A stretch of 23,741 nt of DNA, from the NCBI GenBank assembly GCA_002315285.1, contig DCGR01000008.1:707-24447 (forward strand). Reading direction: 5' to 3'. Each line of letters opens with the position of its first letter. Positions within the stretch are counted from its first letter, which is position 1. Positions 6,685 through 14,721 of the stretch are shown here, in pieces. Source of the DNA: Bacteroides sp. UBA1773 (GTDB lineage Bacteria; Bacteroidota; Bacteroidia; Bacteroidales; Bacteroidaceae). Position numbers and translations under genes: made by a program. The notes beneath the pieces were generated by a model. It searched no databases. It was not told where the DNA came from and saw nothing but the letters and a program-made list of their open reading frames with translations.

Positions 6685-8646
6685 ATGGAAAAAGAATTGG
6701 AACAACTGATAGCCATCTCGCAGACATACGGCAAGGACGCACGCTTTGTCATTGCCGGAGGTGGAAACACATCGTACAAGAACGCCGAACGGCTGTGGGT
6801 GAAAGCCAGCGGACATGCTCTGGCTACCATCGGCGAAGAGGGATTTGCAGTGCTCGACAGAGCCCTGCTGAACCCCATGGGCGAAAAGGTCTATAGCACC
6901 GACACGGCCCTACGTGAGGAACAGGTGAAAAACGACCTGCAAGCTGCTTGCATCACGCGCGACCGCCGTCCGTCGGTAGAGACCTCACTGCACAACTGCA
7001 TGGGCACAGCCTACGTGGTGCACCTGCACCCGACGGCAGTAAACGCACTGATGTGCTCGGTGAACGCTGCACAGCGCTGCAAGGAACTGTTCCCGGAGGC
7101 GCTCTACGTGGAATATACCGACCCGGGCTACACGCTGTTCAAGAAAGTATATGACCGCATACAGGCCTACAAGGCACAGCGCGGCAAGGAGCCACAGGTT
7201 ATCTTCCTGCAGAACCATGGTGTGTTTGTAGGTGCAGACAACACTGCCGAGATCGCACGCATCTACGACGACATGCTGGCACGCATAGCATCGCAGACCA
7301 ACGGCTTGCCCACAGGCGAGGCCGAGGTATGTAGCTGCGCACAGGAAGTGATTCCGGCCATTCGCCAGATGCTGTCGCGCAAGGGACGTGGATTGAAGAC
7401 ACTACGGGTGAGCAACGATGCACTCATTGCCCACTTTGCAGCCAACGAGCAGCGTTTTGCACAAGTGGCCAAGCCCTTCACTCCCGACATCATCGTGTAC
7501 TGCAAATCGGCTTACATCTATCTTGCAGCCGAGACTCCCGAAGAATTATTGGCCAAGGCTGAGGAACAGATCGAAGCCTACGTGGCTGCACACGGCCACA
7601 CCCCGAAGGTGATCATGATCAAGGGCATCGGTCTTGTGGCTTGTGGCGACCATGCCAAGAATGCACAGATCATCAGCGACGTGTTCTACGATGCCATGAA
7701 GGTGGCCTACGGAGCACAGTCGTTTGGTGGCGAACATCCCATGGAGCAGGCTTGGATTGACTTCATCGACAACTGGGAGGTGGAGAACTACCGCCGCAAG
7801 GTGTCGGCCGGTGCATTGAAGGGTCGTGTGGAAGGAAAGACCATCATCGTGACAGGTGCCGCACAGGGATTTGGCGAAGGCATTGCCCGCCAGTTGCTGA
7901 TTGAGGGTGCCAACATTGTCGTGGCTGACCTGAACGAGGTGACTGGACAACAGACCGCCGACAACTTCAACGCGCTGACCAAGAACAACAAGGCCATTTT
8001 CGTGAAGACCAACGTAAGCGACATGGACTCGCTCAACGCACTGGTACGCACCACGGTTCTCACATTCGGCGCCTTGGATGCCTTCGTAAGCAATGCAGGG
8101 GTGGTGCGCGCTGGCGACCTGGAGGCCATGACTCCCGAAAACTTCGAATTTGTGACGAAAATAAACTATAACGCCTATTTCTACTGCGCAAAGGTGGCCA
8201 GCCACCTCATGAAGATAGAGACGAAATACGACGACGAATACTTTGCCGACATCGTGCAGGTGAACTCGAAGAGTGGCGTGCGCGGGTCGAAAGCCAATTT
8301 CGCCTACGCCGGCAGCAAGTTTGGCGGAGTGGGTCTCACCCAGAGCTTCGCACTCGAGCTGGCTCCCTACCGTGTGAAGGTGAACAGCATCTGCCCGGGC
8401 AACTTCTATGACGGTCCGCTGTGGAGTGATCCGGAGAAGGGACTGTTCGTGCAGTACCTCAAGGCTGGTAAGGCTCCCGGAGCCAAGACCGTGGAGGATG
8501 TGAAGAACTTCTACCTGAACCAGGTGCCCATGCACAAGGGATGCAACCCGGTGGATGTGACCAAGGCCATCCTCTATGCCATAGACCAGACGGGCGAGAC
8601 GGGACAGGCCATTCCGGTGACTGGCGGACAGGTGATGATGGCATAA
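6685..8646 (+). CDS. Bifunctional class II aldolase / short-chain dehydrogenase fusion
   Basis: A 653-residue cytoplasmic two-domain enzyme, similar in architecture to RhaEW/YuxG-type rhamnulose-1-phosphate aldolase/lactaldehyde dehydrogenases. The aldolase part (about 1-370) has the phosphate-binding GGGNTS (25-30), catalytic-type Glu99 in SVETSLH, and zinc ligands His113, His115 and His178 (VVHLHP, LQNHGV). The SDR part (about 380-653) has TGAAQGFG (390-397), Asp415 after the second strand, which favours NAD over NADP, NAG at 470-472, Ser528/Ser530, and Tyr541-x-x-x-Lys545. Both active sites look intact. It probably cleaves a ketose phosphate and oxidises or reduces an aldehyde or polyol. 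No rhamnose isomerase or kinase is nearby, so a rhamnose role is not supported here; substrate unknown. Confidence 0.88.
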   Translation: MEKELEQLIAISQTYGKDARFVIAGGGNTSYKNAERLWVKASGHALATIGEEGFAVLDRALLNPMGEKVYSTDTALREEQVKNDLQAACITRDRRPSVETSLHNCMGTAYVVHLHPTAVNALMCSVNAAQRCKELFPEALYVEYTDPGYTLFKKVYDRIQAYKAQRGKEPQVIFLQNHGVFVGADNTAEIARIYDDMLARIASQTNGLPTGEAEVCSCAQEVIPAIRQMLSRKGRGLKTLRVSNDALIAHFAANEQRFAQVAKPFTPDIIVYCKSAYIYLAAETPEELLAKAEEQIEAYVAAHGHTPKVIMIKGIGLVACGDHAKNAQIISDVFYDAMKVAYGAQSFGGEHPMEQAWIDFIDNWEVENYRRKVSAGALKGRVEGKTIIVTGAAQGFGEGIARQLLIEGANIVVADLNEVTGQQTADNFNALTKNNKAIFVKTNVSDMDSLNALVRTTVLTFGALDAFVSNAGVVRAGDLEAMTPENFEFVTKINYNAYFYCAKVASHLMKIETKYDDEYFADIVQVNSKSGVRGSKANFAYAGSKFGGVGLTQSFALELAPYRVKVNSICPGNFYDGPLWSDPEKGLFVQYLKAGKAPGAKTVEDVKNFYLNQVPMHKGCNPVDVTKAILYAIDQTGETGQAIPVTGGQVMMA

Positions 8647-8677
8647 GAATGACAACGAAACAACAACGAATAAGCAA

Positions 8678-9952
8678 ATGAAGACAAAAGCAGTACGTCT
8701 GTACGGAAAAGACGATTTGAGACTGGAAGAGTTTGAGCTTCCACAGATAAAGGACGACGAAATCCTGGCAAAAGTAGTGTGCGACAGCATCTGTATGTCG
8801 TCGTACAAGGCCACCCATCAGGCCGACACCCACAAGCGTGTGCCCCGCGACATAGCCGAGTACCCCACCATCATCGGCCATGAGTTTGCGGGCGAGCTGG
8901 TGGAAATCGGCAAGAAGTGGCAGGGACAATTCAAGGCCGGAGAGAAATTCTCCATCCAGCCGGCACTGAACTATGAGGGAGGCCCCATCGGCTTGCTTTC
9001 CTCTCCGGGCTACAGCTACCAGTTTGTGGGTGGTGATGCCACCTATGTGATTCTCCCCCATGAGGTGATGGAACAGGGATGTCTGCTCCATTTCGATGGC
9101 GAGGGCTACTATCCGGCATCGTTGTCGGAACCGCTGAGCTGCGTGATTGGAGCCATGCACGCCATGTATCACATCACACCGGGTCAGTACGTACACCAGA
9201 TGGAAATCAAGGATGGTGGCAAGATGGCACTGCTGGCCAGCGTAGGTCCGATGGGACTCGCAGCCATCAACTACGTGCTGCATCGCGACGACCGCAAGCC
9301 AAGCCTGCTGGTCATCACCGACATCAACCAGGAACGTCTGGACCGGGCCGCATCGCTCTACACTCCTGAATTTGCAGCCAAGCGAGGCATCGACCTCCGC
9401 TATGTGAATACGGGCAATGTGGAAGATCCTGTGAAAATGCTCAAGGACCTGTCGGGTGGCGATGGCTACGACGATGTGTTCTGCTTCGCTCCGGTGGCAT
9501 CGGTCATCGAACAGGCCGACGACATCCTGGGCTTCGAGGGCTGCCTGAACTTCTTCGCAGGTCCGTCGAAGGCTCCTTTCAAGGCTCCTTTCAACTTCTA
9601 TAACGTACACTATGCCTACACACACGTGGTGGGCACCAGCGGTGGCAACACCGACGACATGAAGGAGGCTCTGGCCATGATGGGCAAGGGCATGGATCCT
9701 GCCGGACTGGTGACTCATGTGGGTGGATTGAACACGGTCATCGACACCACCATGAACCTGACCAGCATTCCTGGTGGCAAGAAACTAATCTACACGCATG
9801 TGGATATGCCGCTGACCCCTATCACGGAATTTGCCGAGAAGGGCCAGACAAACCCTGTCTATGCCGAATTGGCCAAGCTGTGTGATGCCCACAACGGACT
9901 GTGGAACACCGAAGCAGAAAAGTACCTGCTTGCCCATGCCGACAAACTCTGA
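8678..9952 (+). CDS. Zinc-dependent medium-chain alcohol/polyol dehydrogenase
   Basis: A 424-residue cytoplasmic MDR enzyme. Catalytic-zinc ligands are visible as Cys39 (SICMSSYK, aligned with the usual GICGSDLH), His68-Glu69 (IIGHEFAGELVEIG) and Glu151 (SLSEPLSC). The nucleotide-binding segment is ASVGPMGLAAI (187-197), followed by VITDINQERL, where the acidic residue suggests NAD(H). The four-cysteine structural zinc site is not evident. It is longer than typical sorbitol dehydrogenases (about 350 residues) and resembles L-sorbose-1-phosphate-reductase-like members. It lies 31 nt after the aldolase-SDR gene and 37 nt before the double aldolase. It probably interconverts a polyol or sugar (phosphate) in the same pathway. 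Family assignment is firm; substrate is not known. Confidence 0.85.
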   Translation: MKTKAVRLYGKDDLRLEEFELPQIKDDEILAKVVCDSICMSSYKATHQADTHKRVPRDIAEYPTIIGHEFAGELVEIGKKWQGQFKAGEKFSIQPALNYEGGPIGLLSSPGYSYQFVGGDATYVILPHEVMEQGCLLHFDGEGYYPASLSEPLSCVIGAMHAMYHITPGQYVHQMEIKDGGKMALLASVGPMGLAAINYVLHRDDRKPSLLVITDINQERLDRAASLYTPEFAAKRGIDLRYVNTGNVEDPVKMLKDLSGGDGYDDVFCFAPVASVIEQADDILGFEGCLNFFAGPSKAPFKAPFNFYNVHYAYTHVVGTSGGNTDDMKEALAMMGKGMDPAGLVTHVGGLNTVIDTTMNLTSIPGGKKLIYTHVDMPLTPITEFAEKGQTNPVYAELAKLCDAHNGLWNTEAEKYLLAHADKL

Positions 9953-9989
9953 CACAACAAAAAAACCTGTGTTTTAAGAATATAGCTAA

Positions 9990-11294
9990 ATGAAACAACT
10001 AAACACAAAACTGATGCACCCAGCCGAGCAGATTGCTCTGGTGATAGGGCGAATCTATCGCAGTGGACTGACTACCACCTCGGGTGGCAACCTGTCCATC
10101 ATGGATGCCAATGGGGACATCTGGATTACTCCCGCAGGTATCGACAAGGGGTCGCTGACCCCTGCCGACATCGTGTGTGTGAAGGCCGATGGCACGGTAG
10201 TGGGACGCCACAAACCATCGTCGGAGTATCCTTTCCATTCGGCACTGTACAAGATGCGTCCACGAATGAGGTCGGTCATCCATGCCCACCCACCCGCACT
10301 GGTCACGTTCAGCATCGTCCACCAGATTCCCGACACGAGCATCATCCCACAGGCACGCGAGGTGTGTGGCCCGGTGGGCTTCGCGCCTTACGACGTGCCT
10401 GGCAGTCTGGCATTGGGCGACAAGATCGCCAATGAGTTCAAGGAACACTCGGAGTACAAGGCGGTCATCATGGAGAATCATGGTGTGGTGCTTTGTGGTA
10501 CGGACATTGCGGATGCTTACCAACGCTTCGAGACACTGGAACTCTGTGCCCGCACCATTCTGAACGCGAGAATCCTCGGTGAGCCCACATTCCTGACAGA
10601 GGACCAGATTTACAGGCACGAAATAGCCCAGCCTACCGACCTGCCTCATTTCATGAATGTGACTTATCCGTCGGACGAACGCGCCATACGCACCGAAATC
10701 TGCCGCATCGTGCGCAGAGCCTGCGACCAGGGACTGATGTGCAGTTCGTATGGTACGGCCTCGGTGCGCTGGCATGACAATGACTTCCTGATAACGCCTA
10801 CCAACGTGCAACGCTGGGACATCGACCCCGACGACATCGTGCAAATCAAGAACAGCATGATCGAAGCAGGCAAGAAACCTTCGCGTGCGGTGGCCCTGCA
10901 TCAGGAAATCTATCGTCGCAATCCGAAGGTGAACTCCATCATCATGACACAGAGTCCGTCGCTGATGGGCTACTGCACCACCGATGTGAAATTCAATGTG
11001 CGCACGATTCCCGAAAGCTGGATTTTCCTGCAGGATGTGCCCAAAGTGTCGTATGACGAACGATTCAAGAACATCGACAAACTTGCCGACTACTTCAAGA
11101 CCTACCCATGCGTGTTGCTGGGCAACGACTCGGTGGTGGTGACGGGCGACTCGCTGCTCAACACCTTCGACAAGCTGGAGGTGGCTGAATTCTCGGCCAA
11201 ATCGCTCATCATGGCAGCCCCGATAGGTCAGCTCCACCCCATCACCGACGAGGAGGTCGAGGATCTTCGTGTAGCTTTCCATGTAGGTAAATGA
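9990..11294 (+). CDS. Tandem class II aldolase/adducin-domain protein with degenerate second domain
   Basis: A 434-residue cytoplasmic protein made of two class II aldolase/adducin domains. The first (about 8-205) is intact: TSGGNLS (30-36), Glu79 in PSSEYPFHSALY, zinc ligands His98 and His100 (IHAHPP), and His164 (MENHGVV). The second (about 222-415) keeps the fold pattern, but the aligned positions are Ala300 for Glu79, Met319 and Gln321 for the two His, and Asp380 for His164; TSGGNLS becomes SSYGTAS. The second half therefore cannot bind zinc in the usual way and is probably structural or regulatory. Fuculose- or ribulose-phosphate-type aldol cleavage or epimerisation is typical of the family. 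The next gene starts inside its stop codon (ATGA overlap), implying translational coupling. Confidence 0.85.
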   Translation: MKQLNTKLMHPAEQIALVIGRIYRSGLTTTSGGNLSIMDANGDIWITPAGIDKGSLTPADIVCVKADGTVVGRHKPSSEYPFHSALYKMRPRMRSVIHAHPPALVTFSIVHQIPDTSIIPQAREVCGPVGFAPYDVPGSLALGDKIANEFKEHSEYKAVIMENHGVVLCGTDIADAYQRFETLELCARTILNARILGEPTFLTEDQIYRHEIAQPTDLPHFMNVTYPSDERAIRTEICRIVRRACDQGLMCSSYGTASVRWHDNDFLITPTNVQRWDIDPDDIVQIKNSMIEAGKKPSRAVALHQEIYRRNPKVNSIIMTQSPSLMGYCTTDVKFNVRTIPESWIFLQDVPKVSYDERFKNIDKLADYFKTYPCVLLGNDSVVVTGDSLLNTFDKLEVAEFSAKSLIMAAPIGQLHPITDEEVEDLRVAFHVGK

Positions 11295-12871
11295 GAAGAA
11301 TCTTTCTAATAATCTTTAACAGTACGATTTCCCGAAATGCATTATTCCTGTTGTGGATGCTGGCGATACTGGCTTGCCAGAAGCCACAGGCCGACATTGT
11401 GATACTCTACGACAACGACCCGCATTGCACCATCGAAGGCTATGCCTACATGGCGGCACTCAAAGCCGAATGCATCGACCGAGGCTGTGAGGTGGCAGTG
11501 ACATCGAGTGGCGACTTCGCACAAGGTGGTCCCATGGGAGGTAGTTCGCATGGTGAGAACATCGTGAGGATCATGAACATGGTGGGATATGACATAGTGA
11601 CACTCGGCAACCACGAGTTCGACTACGGCATACCACAGTTGGAACGGCTCTCACATCTGTTGGAAGCCGATGTGGTGGACTGTAATTTCTATGATATCCG
11701 AAACAATCGGAGAGTCTTCAAGCCCTACACCATCCGGCGGATGGGACATACGAAAGTGGCTTTTGTAGGCATATCGACCCCCGACACCTATTATTCATCA
11801 GCCCCCTCACACTTCAAGGACGCTTCGGGACAGCTGCGCTACGGCTTTTGCGCCGATTCGTTGTGTGCAGTGGTGCAACGCAACATTGATGCTGCCCGCA
11901 GCAAAGGCGCCGAGTACGTGGTGTTGCTGTCGCACTTGGGCGACGATGCCGAAGCCAGCATCACCTCCCCCCAGCTCATAGCAGGCATCAGTGGTTGCGA
12001 TGTGGTGCTCGACGGCCATGCGCACAGTGTGATTGAGCACCGCGAGGTAGCCGACAAGACAGGCCATCCCGTCATCCTCACCTCTACAGGCACCAAGTTT
12101 GCCCACATCGGCCAGCTCACTATCACCCCCCAAGGCAGGATGACCACTCACCTTGTTTCCCTCAAGGAATACGATCGGAAGGATGCCGCTACGGCAGCTT
12201 GCATCGACTCGCTGAGCAATGCCTACGACCAAGCCATGGGCACGATTGTAGGAAATTCGAGCGTGAAGTTACGTGTCAATGACGAACAGGGCAACCGGCT
12301 TGTGCGCCGACAAGAGACCAATTTGGGCGATTTCGTGACCGACGCTTTCCGCACAGTGACAGGAGCCGACATTGCCTTCATGAACGGAGGCAGCATACGG
12401 TCGGACCTGCAGGTGGGTGTGGTGACCAAAAAGGCACTGTTCGAGGTGTTCCCTTTCGAATCGCACGTGTGTGTGGCTGAGCTTACGGGTGAGTTGTTGC
12501 TTGAGGCATTGGAACACTCCGTGTCGTTCTATCCGGAAGAGTTCGGCGGATTCCAACAAGTGTCGGGTTTGCGTTTCTCTTTCAATCCGCAGCAGAACCC
12601 CCGCGTGCGGTCGGTACAGGTGTTTAATCGGGAAAGCAACACGTTCGAGCCGTTGGACAAGGCCAAGACCTACACGCTGGCACACCACGACTATCACTTG
12701 AAGAAATATGGCAATGGCTTCGAAATGTTCTCGAAAGCCAGGATTATCGCCGATGAGATAATGCTCGACACTGATGCGCTGGAGCGATACATCACGCATC
12801 ACCTCAACGACACGATAGATGCCAGGTATGCCCAACCACAACAACGAATAAAAGTGATCCAAGCGGAATGA
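11291..12871 (+). CDS. 5'-nucleotidase/UshA-family metallophosphatase, lipoprotein
   Basis: A 526-residue lipoprotein; the signal ends in AILAC (Cys29), so it should act outside the inner membrane. The N-terminal calcineurin-like domain shows Asp43-Pro-His45 (DNDPH), Asp75 (SGDFAQGG), Asn107-His108-Glu109 (GNHEFD), His215 (SHLGDD), and His243-Ala-His245 (DGHAHS), a complete dimetal set. The C-terminal 5'-nucleotidase domain has NLGDFVTDA (344-352) and NGGSIRSD (365-372). Family members hydrolyse nucleotides, UDP-sugars or cyclic nucleotides in the periplasm. The ATG at 11291 overlaps the preceding stop by 4 bp, and the gene ends in the same ATGA arrangement with topB. Function is clear at family level; why it sits with sugar aldolases is not. 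Confidence 0.88.
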   Translation: MRRIFLIIFNSTISRNALFLLWMLAILACQKPQADIVILYDNDPHCTIEGYAYMAALKAECIDRGCEVAVTSSGDFAQGGPMGGSSHGENIVRIMNMVGYDIVTLGNHEFDYGIPQLERLSHLLEADVVDCNFYDIRNNRRVFKPYTIRRMGHTKVAFVGISTPDTYYSSAPSHFKDASGQLRYGFCADSLCAVVQRNIDAARSKGAEYVVLLSHLGDDAEASITSPQLIAGISGCDVVLDGHAHSVIEHREVADKTGHPVILTSTGTKFAHIGQLTITPQGRMTTHLVSLKEYDRKDAATAACIDSLSNAYDQAMGTIVGNSSVKLRVNDEQGNRLVRRQETNLGDFVTDAFRTVTGADIAFMNGGSIRSDLQVGVVTKKALFEVFPFESHVCVAELTGELLLEALEHSVSFYPEEFGGFQQVSGLRFSFNPQQNPRVRSVQVFNRESNTFEPLDKAKTYTLAHHDYHLKKYGNGFEMFSKARIIADEIMLDTDALERYITHHLNDTIDARYAQPQQRIKVIQAE

Positions 12872-14688
12872 TAGTCTGTATAGCCGAAAAGCCTTCAGTG
12901 GCACGCGACATCGCCGAGGTGCTTGGTGCACGTTCCCGACACGATGGCTTCATCGAGGGCAACGGCTATCAGGTGACCTGGACCTTCGGACATTTGTGTA
13001 CGCTCAAAGAGCCTCACGAATACAGTCCTTTGTGGAAGACCTGGAGTCTGGCACAACTGCCCATGGTGCCACCCCGCTTCGGCATCAAACTCATCGAGGA
13101 TGACGGCATCAAAAAGCAGTTTGCCATCATCGAGAAACTGATGCAGCATGCCGATGGCATCATCAACTGTGGTGATGCGGGTCAGGAAGGCGAACTCATT
13201 CAGCGATGGGTGATGCAGAAGGCTGGTGCGCGTTGTCCAGTGAAGCGGTTGTGGATTTCATCGCTCACCGAAGAGTCCATACGCGATGGCTTCCAGTCAT
13301 TGAAAGACCAACAGGAGTTTCAGTCGCTCTACGAAGCGGGACTTTGCCGTGCCATCGGCGACTGGCTGTTGGGCATGAATGCCACACGGCTCTACACCCT
13401 CAAATATGGCAAGGACAAACAAATACTTTCCATTGGGCGTGTGCAGACACCTACCTTGGCACTCATCGTGAATAGGCAACGCGAGATAGAGCAGTTCCAA
13501 CCCAAGCAATACTGGGTGCTTGCCACAACCTACCGCAATGTGGTGTTTACCGCTATGGGCGACAAGGCCATAGAAGACGAAGCTACAGGCAGGGAACTGA
13601 TGCGGCGCATAGCCGATGTGCCTTTCACCGTGACAGAGGTGACTAAGAAAAATAGCCTTGAAGCACCTCCGCGCTTGTTCGACCTTACCTCGCTACAGGT
13701 GGAATGCAACAAGAAGTTTGGCTACTCTGCCGATGAGACGCTCCGCCTCATACAGTCGCTCTACGAGAAGAAAATCACCACCTATCCGCGTGTCGATACC
13801 ACATTCCTCAGTGATGATATCTATCCTAAGTGCCCACAAATACTCTTGGGCATCCGTCCTTACTTGAAATGGACTGCCATCCTGCAGGGCAAAACCCTCC
13901 GGAAATCGAAGAAGGTGTTCGACAACACCAAGGTGACCGACCACCATGCCATCATCCCCACAGGGCAAGACCCCTCGATGGCAGCACTCACTGACATGGA
14001 GAAGCGGGTGTTCGACATGGTGGCCCGACGCTTCATCGCCGCCTTCTATCCCGATTGCAAGTTTGCCACCACCACGGTTGTGGGCGAAGCCGACAAGATT
14101 AAGTTCAAGGTTACTGGCAAACAGATTCTCGAACCAGGGTGGAAGGTCATCTATGCCAAGCCACAAACCAACTTGCCTGAAGGTATGACCGATCCCGATA
14201 CCGACAAGAATGTCGAGGACGAAGAGCGCACGCTACCGGCTTTCCAGCAAGGCGAAAGAGGTCCGCACACACCCACGCTCACCGAGAAATGGACGCAGCC
14301 TCCCAAGCCTTACACAGAGGCCACCCTGCTCCGAGCCATGGAGACAGCCGGTAAACTGGTCGATGACGACGAGCTGCGCGATGCGCTCAAGGAGAACGGC
14401 ATAGGCCGACCCTCCACCCGTGCCGCCATCATCGAGACGCTTTTCAAGCGCCACTACATCCGCAAGGAACGGAAGAACCTGATAGCCACCCCGACGGGCG
14501 TGGAACTCATCGGACTCATCCATGAGGAACTGCTCAAAAGCGCCGAACTCACCGGACGATGGGAGAAGAAACTCCGTCAGATAGAACACCACAGCTACGA
14601 TGCCACCACCTTCATCGGCGAACTGAAGCAAATGGTTGATGAGGTGGTGACAGGCGTGATGCGCGAAACAGGAAACAGGAAAATATAA
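12868..14688 (+). CDS. topB: DNA topoisomerase III (type IA)
   Basis: A 606-residue type IA topoisomerase that relaxes and decatenates single-stranded DNA. The TOPRIM domain starts with CIAEKPSVA (Glu7) and carries GDAGQEGELIQRW (102-114). There Gly105 stands where the usual DxD motif has its second Asp, leaving Asp103, Glu107 and Glu109. SIGRVQTPTLALI (188-200) and the catalytic Tyr306 in TTYPRVDTTFLSDD are present, as are DHHAIIPTG and GIGRPSTRA. No C-terminal zinc-finger module is visible, making it slightly shorter than E. coli TopB (about 650). It overlaps the nucleotidase gene by 4 bp and ends 33 nt before the first PL8 gene. Position inside a metabolic run suggests operon convenience rather than function. 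Confidence 0.93.
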   Translation: MIVCIAEKPSVARDIAEVLGARSRHDGFIEGNGYQVTWTFGHLCTLKEPHEYSPLWKTWSLAQLPMVPPRFGIKLIEDDGIKKQFAIIEKLMQHADGIINCGDAGQEGELIQRWVMQKAGARCPVKRLWISSLTEESIRDGFQSLKDQQEFQSLYEAGLCRAIGDWLLGMNATRLYTLKYGKDKQILSIGRVQTPTLALIVNRQREIEQFQPKQYWVLATTYRNVVFTAMGDKAIEDEATGRELMRRIADVPFTVTEVTKKNSLEAPPRLFDLTSLQVECNKKFGYSADETLRLIQSLYEKKITTYPRVDTTFLSDDIYPKCPQILLGIRPYLKWTAILQGKTLRKSKKVFDNTKVTDHHAIIPTGQDPSMAALTDMEKRVFDMVARRFIAAFYPDCKFATTTVVGEADKIKFKVTGKQILEPGWKVIYAKPQTNLPEGMTDPDTDKNVEDEERTLPAFQQGERGPHTPTLTEKWTQPPKPYTEATLLRAMETAGKLVDDDELRDALKENGIGRPSTRAAIIETLFKRHYIRKERKNLIATPTGVELIGLIHEELLKSAELTGRWEKKLRQIEHHSYDATTFIGELKQMVDEVVTGVMRETGNRKI

Positions 14689-14721
14689 TCATTATCCATT
14701 GAACATAAAAGCAATCGACCC

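Noticed and set aside
6685..8646. Calling the aldolase-SDR fusion rhaEW or a rhamnose enzyme
   Set aside because: Architecture is similar, but no rhamnose isomerase, kinase, transporter or regulator is present, so the name would overstate the evidence.
9952..9975. ACACA/TGTGT hairpin followed by TTTT between the dehydrogenase and the double aldolase
   Set aside because: The stem is only 5 A/C-G/T pairs with an 11-nt loop; too weak to call a terminator inside a likely operon.
7546..11282. Long minus-strand open frames opposite the aldolase and dehydrogenase genes (such as 7546-8814, 8459-9718 and 9999-11282)
   Set aside because: Their translations are His/Val/Leu-rich with no domains, and they lie opposite genes with clear catalytic motifs; they are codon-bias shadows.
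8661..12851. 13-nt direct repeat CAACAACGAATAA at 8661-8673 and 12839-12851
   Set aside because: A 13-mer repeat is expected by chance in a window of this size, and one copy lies within coding sequence.
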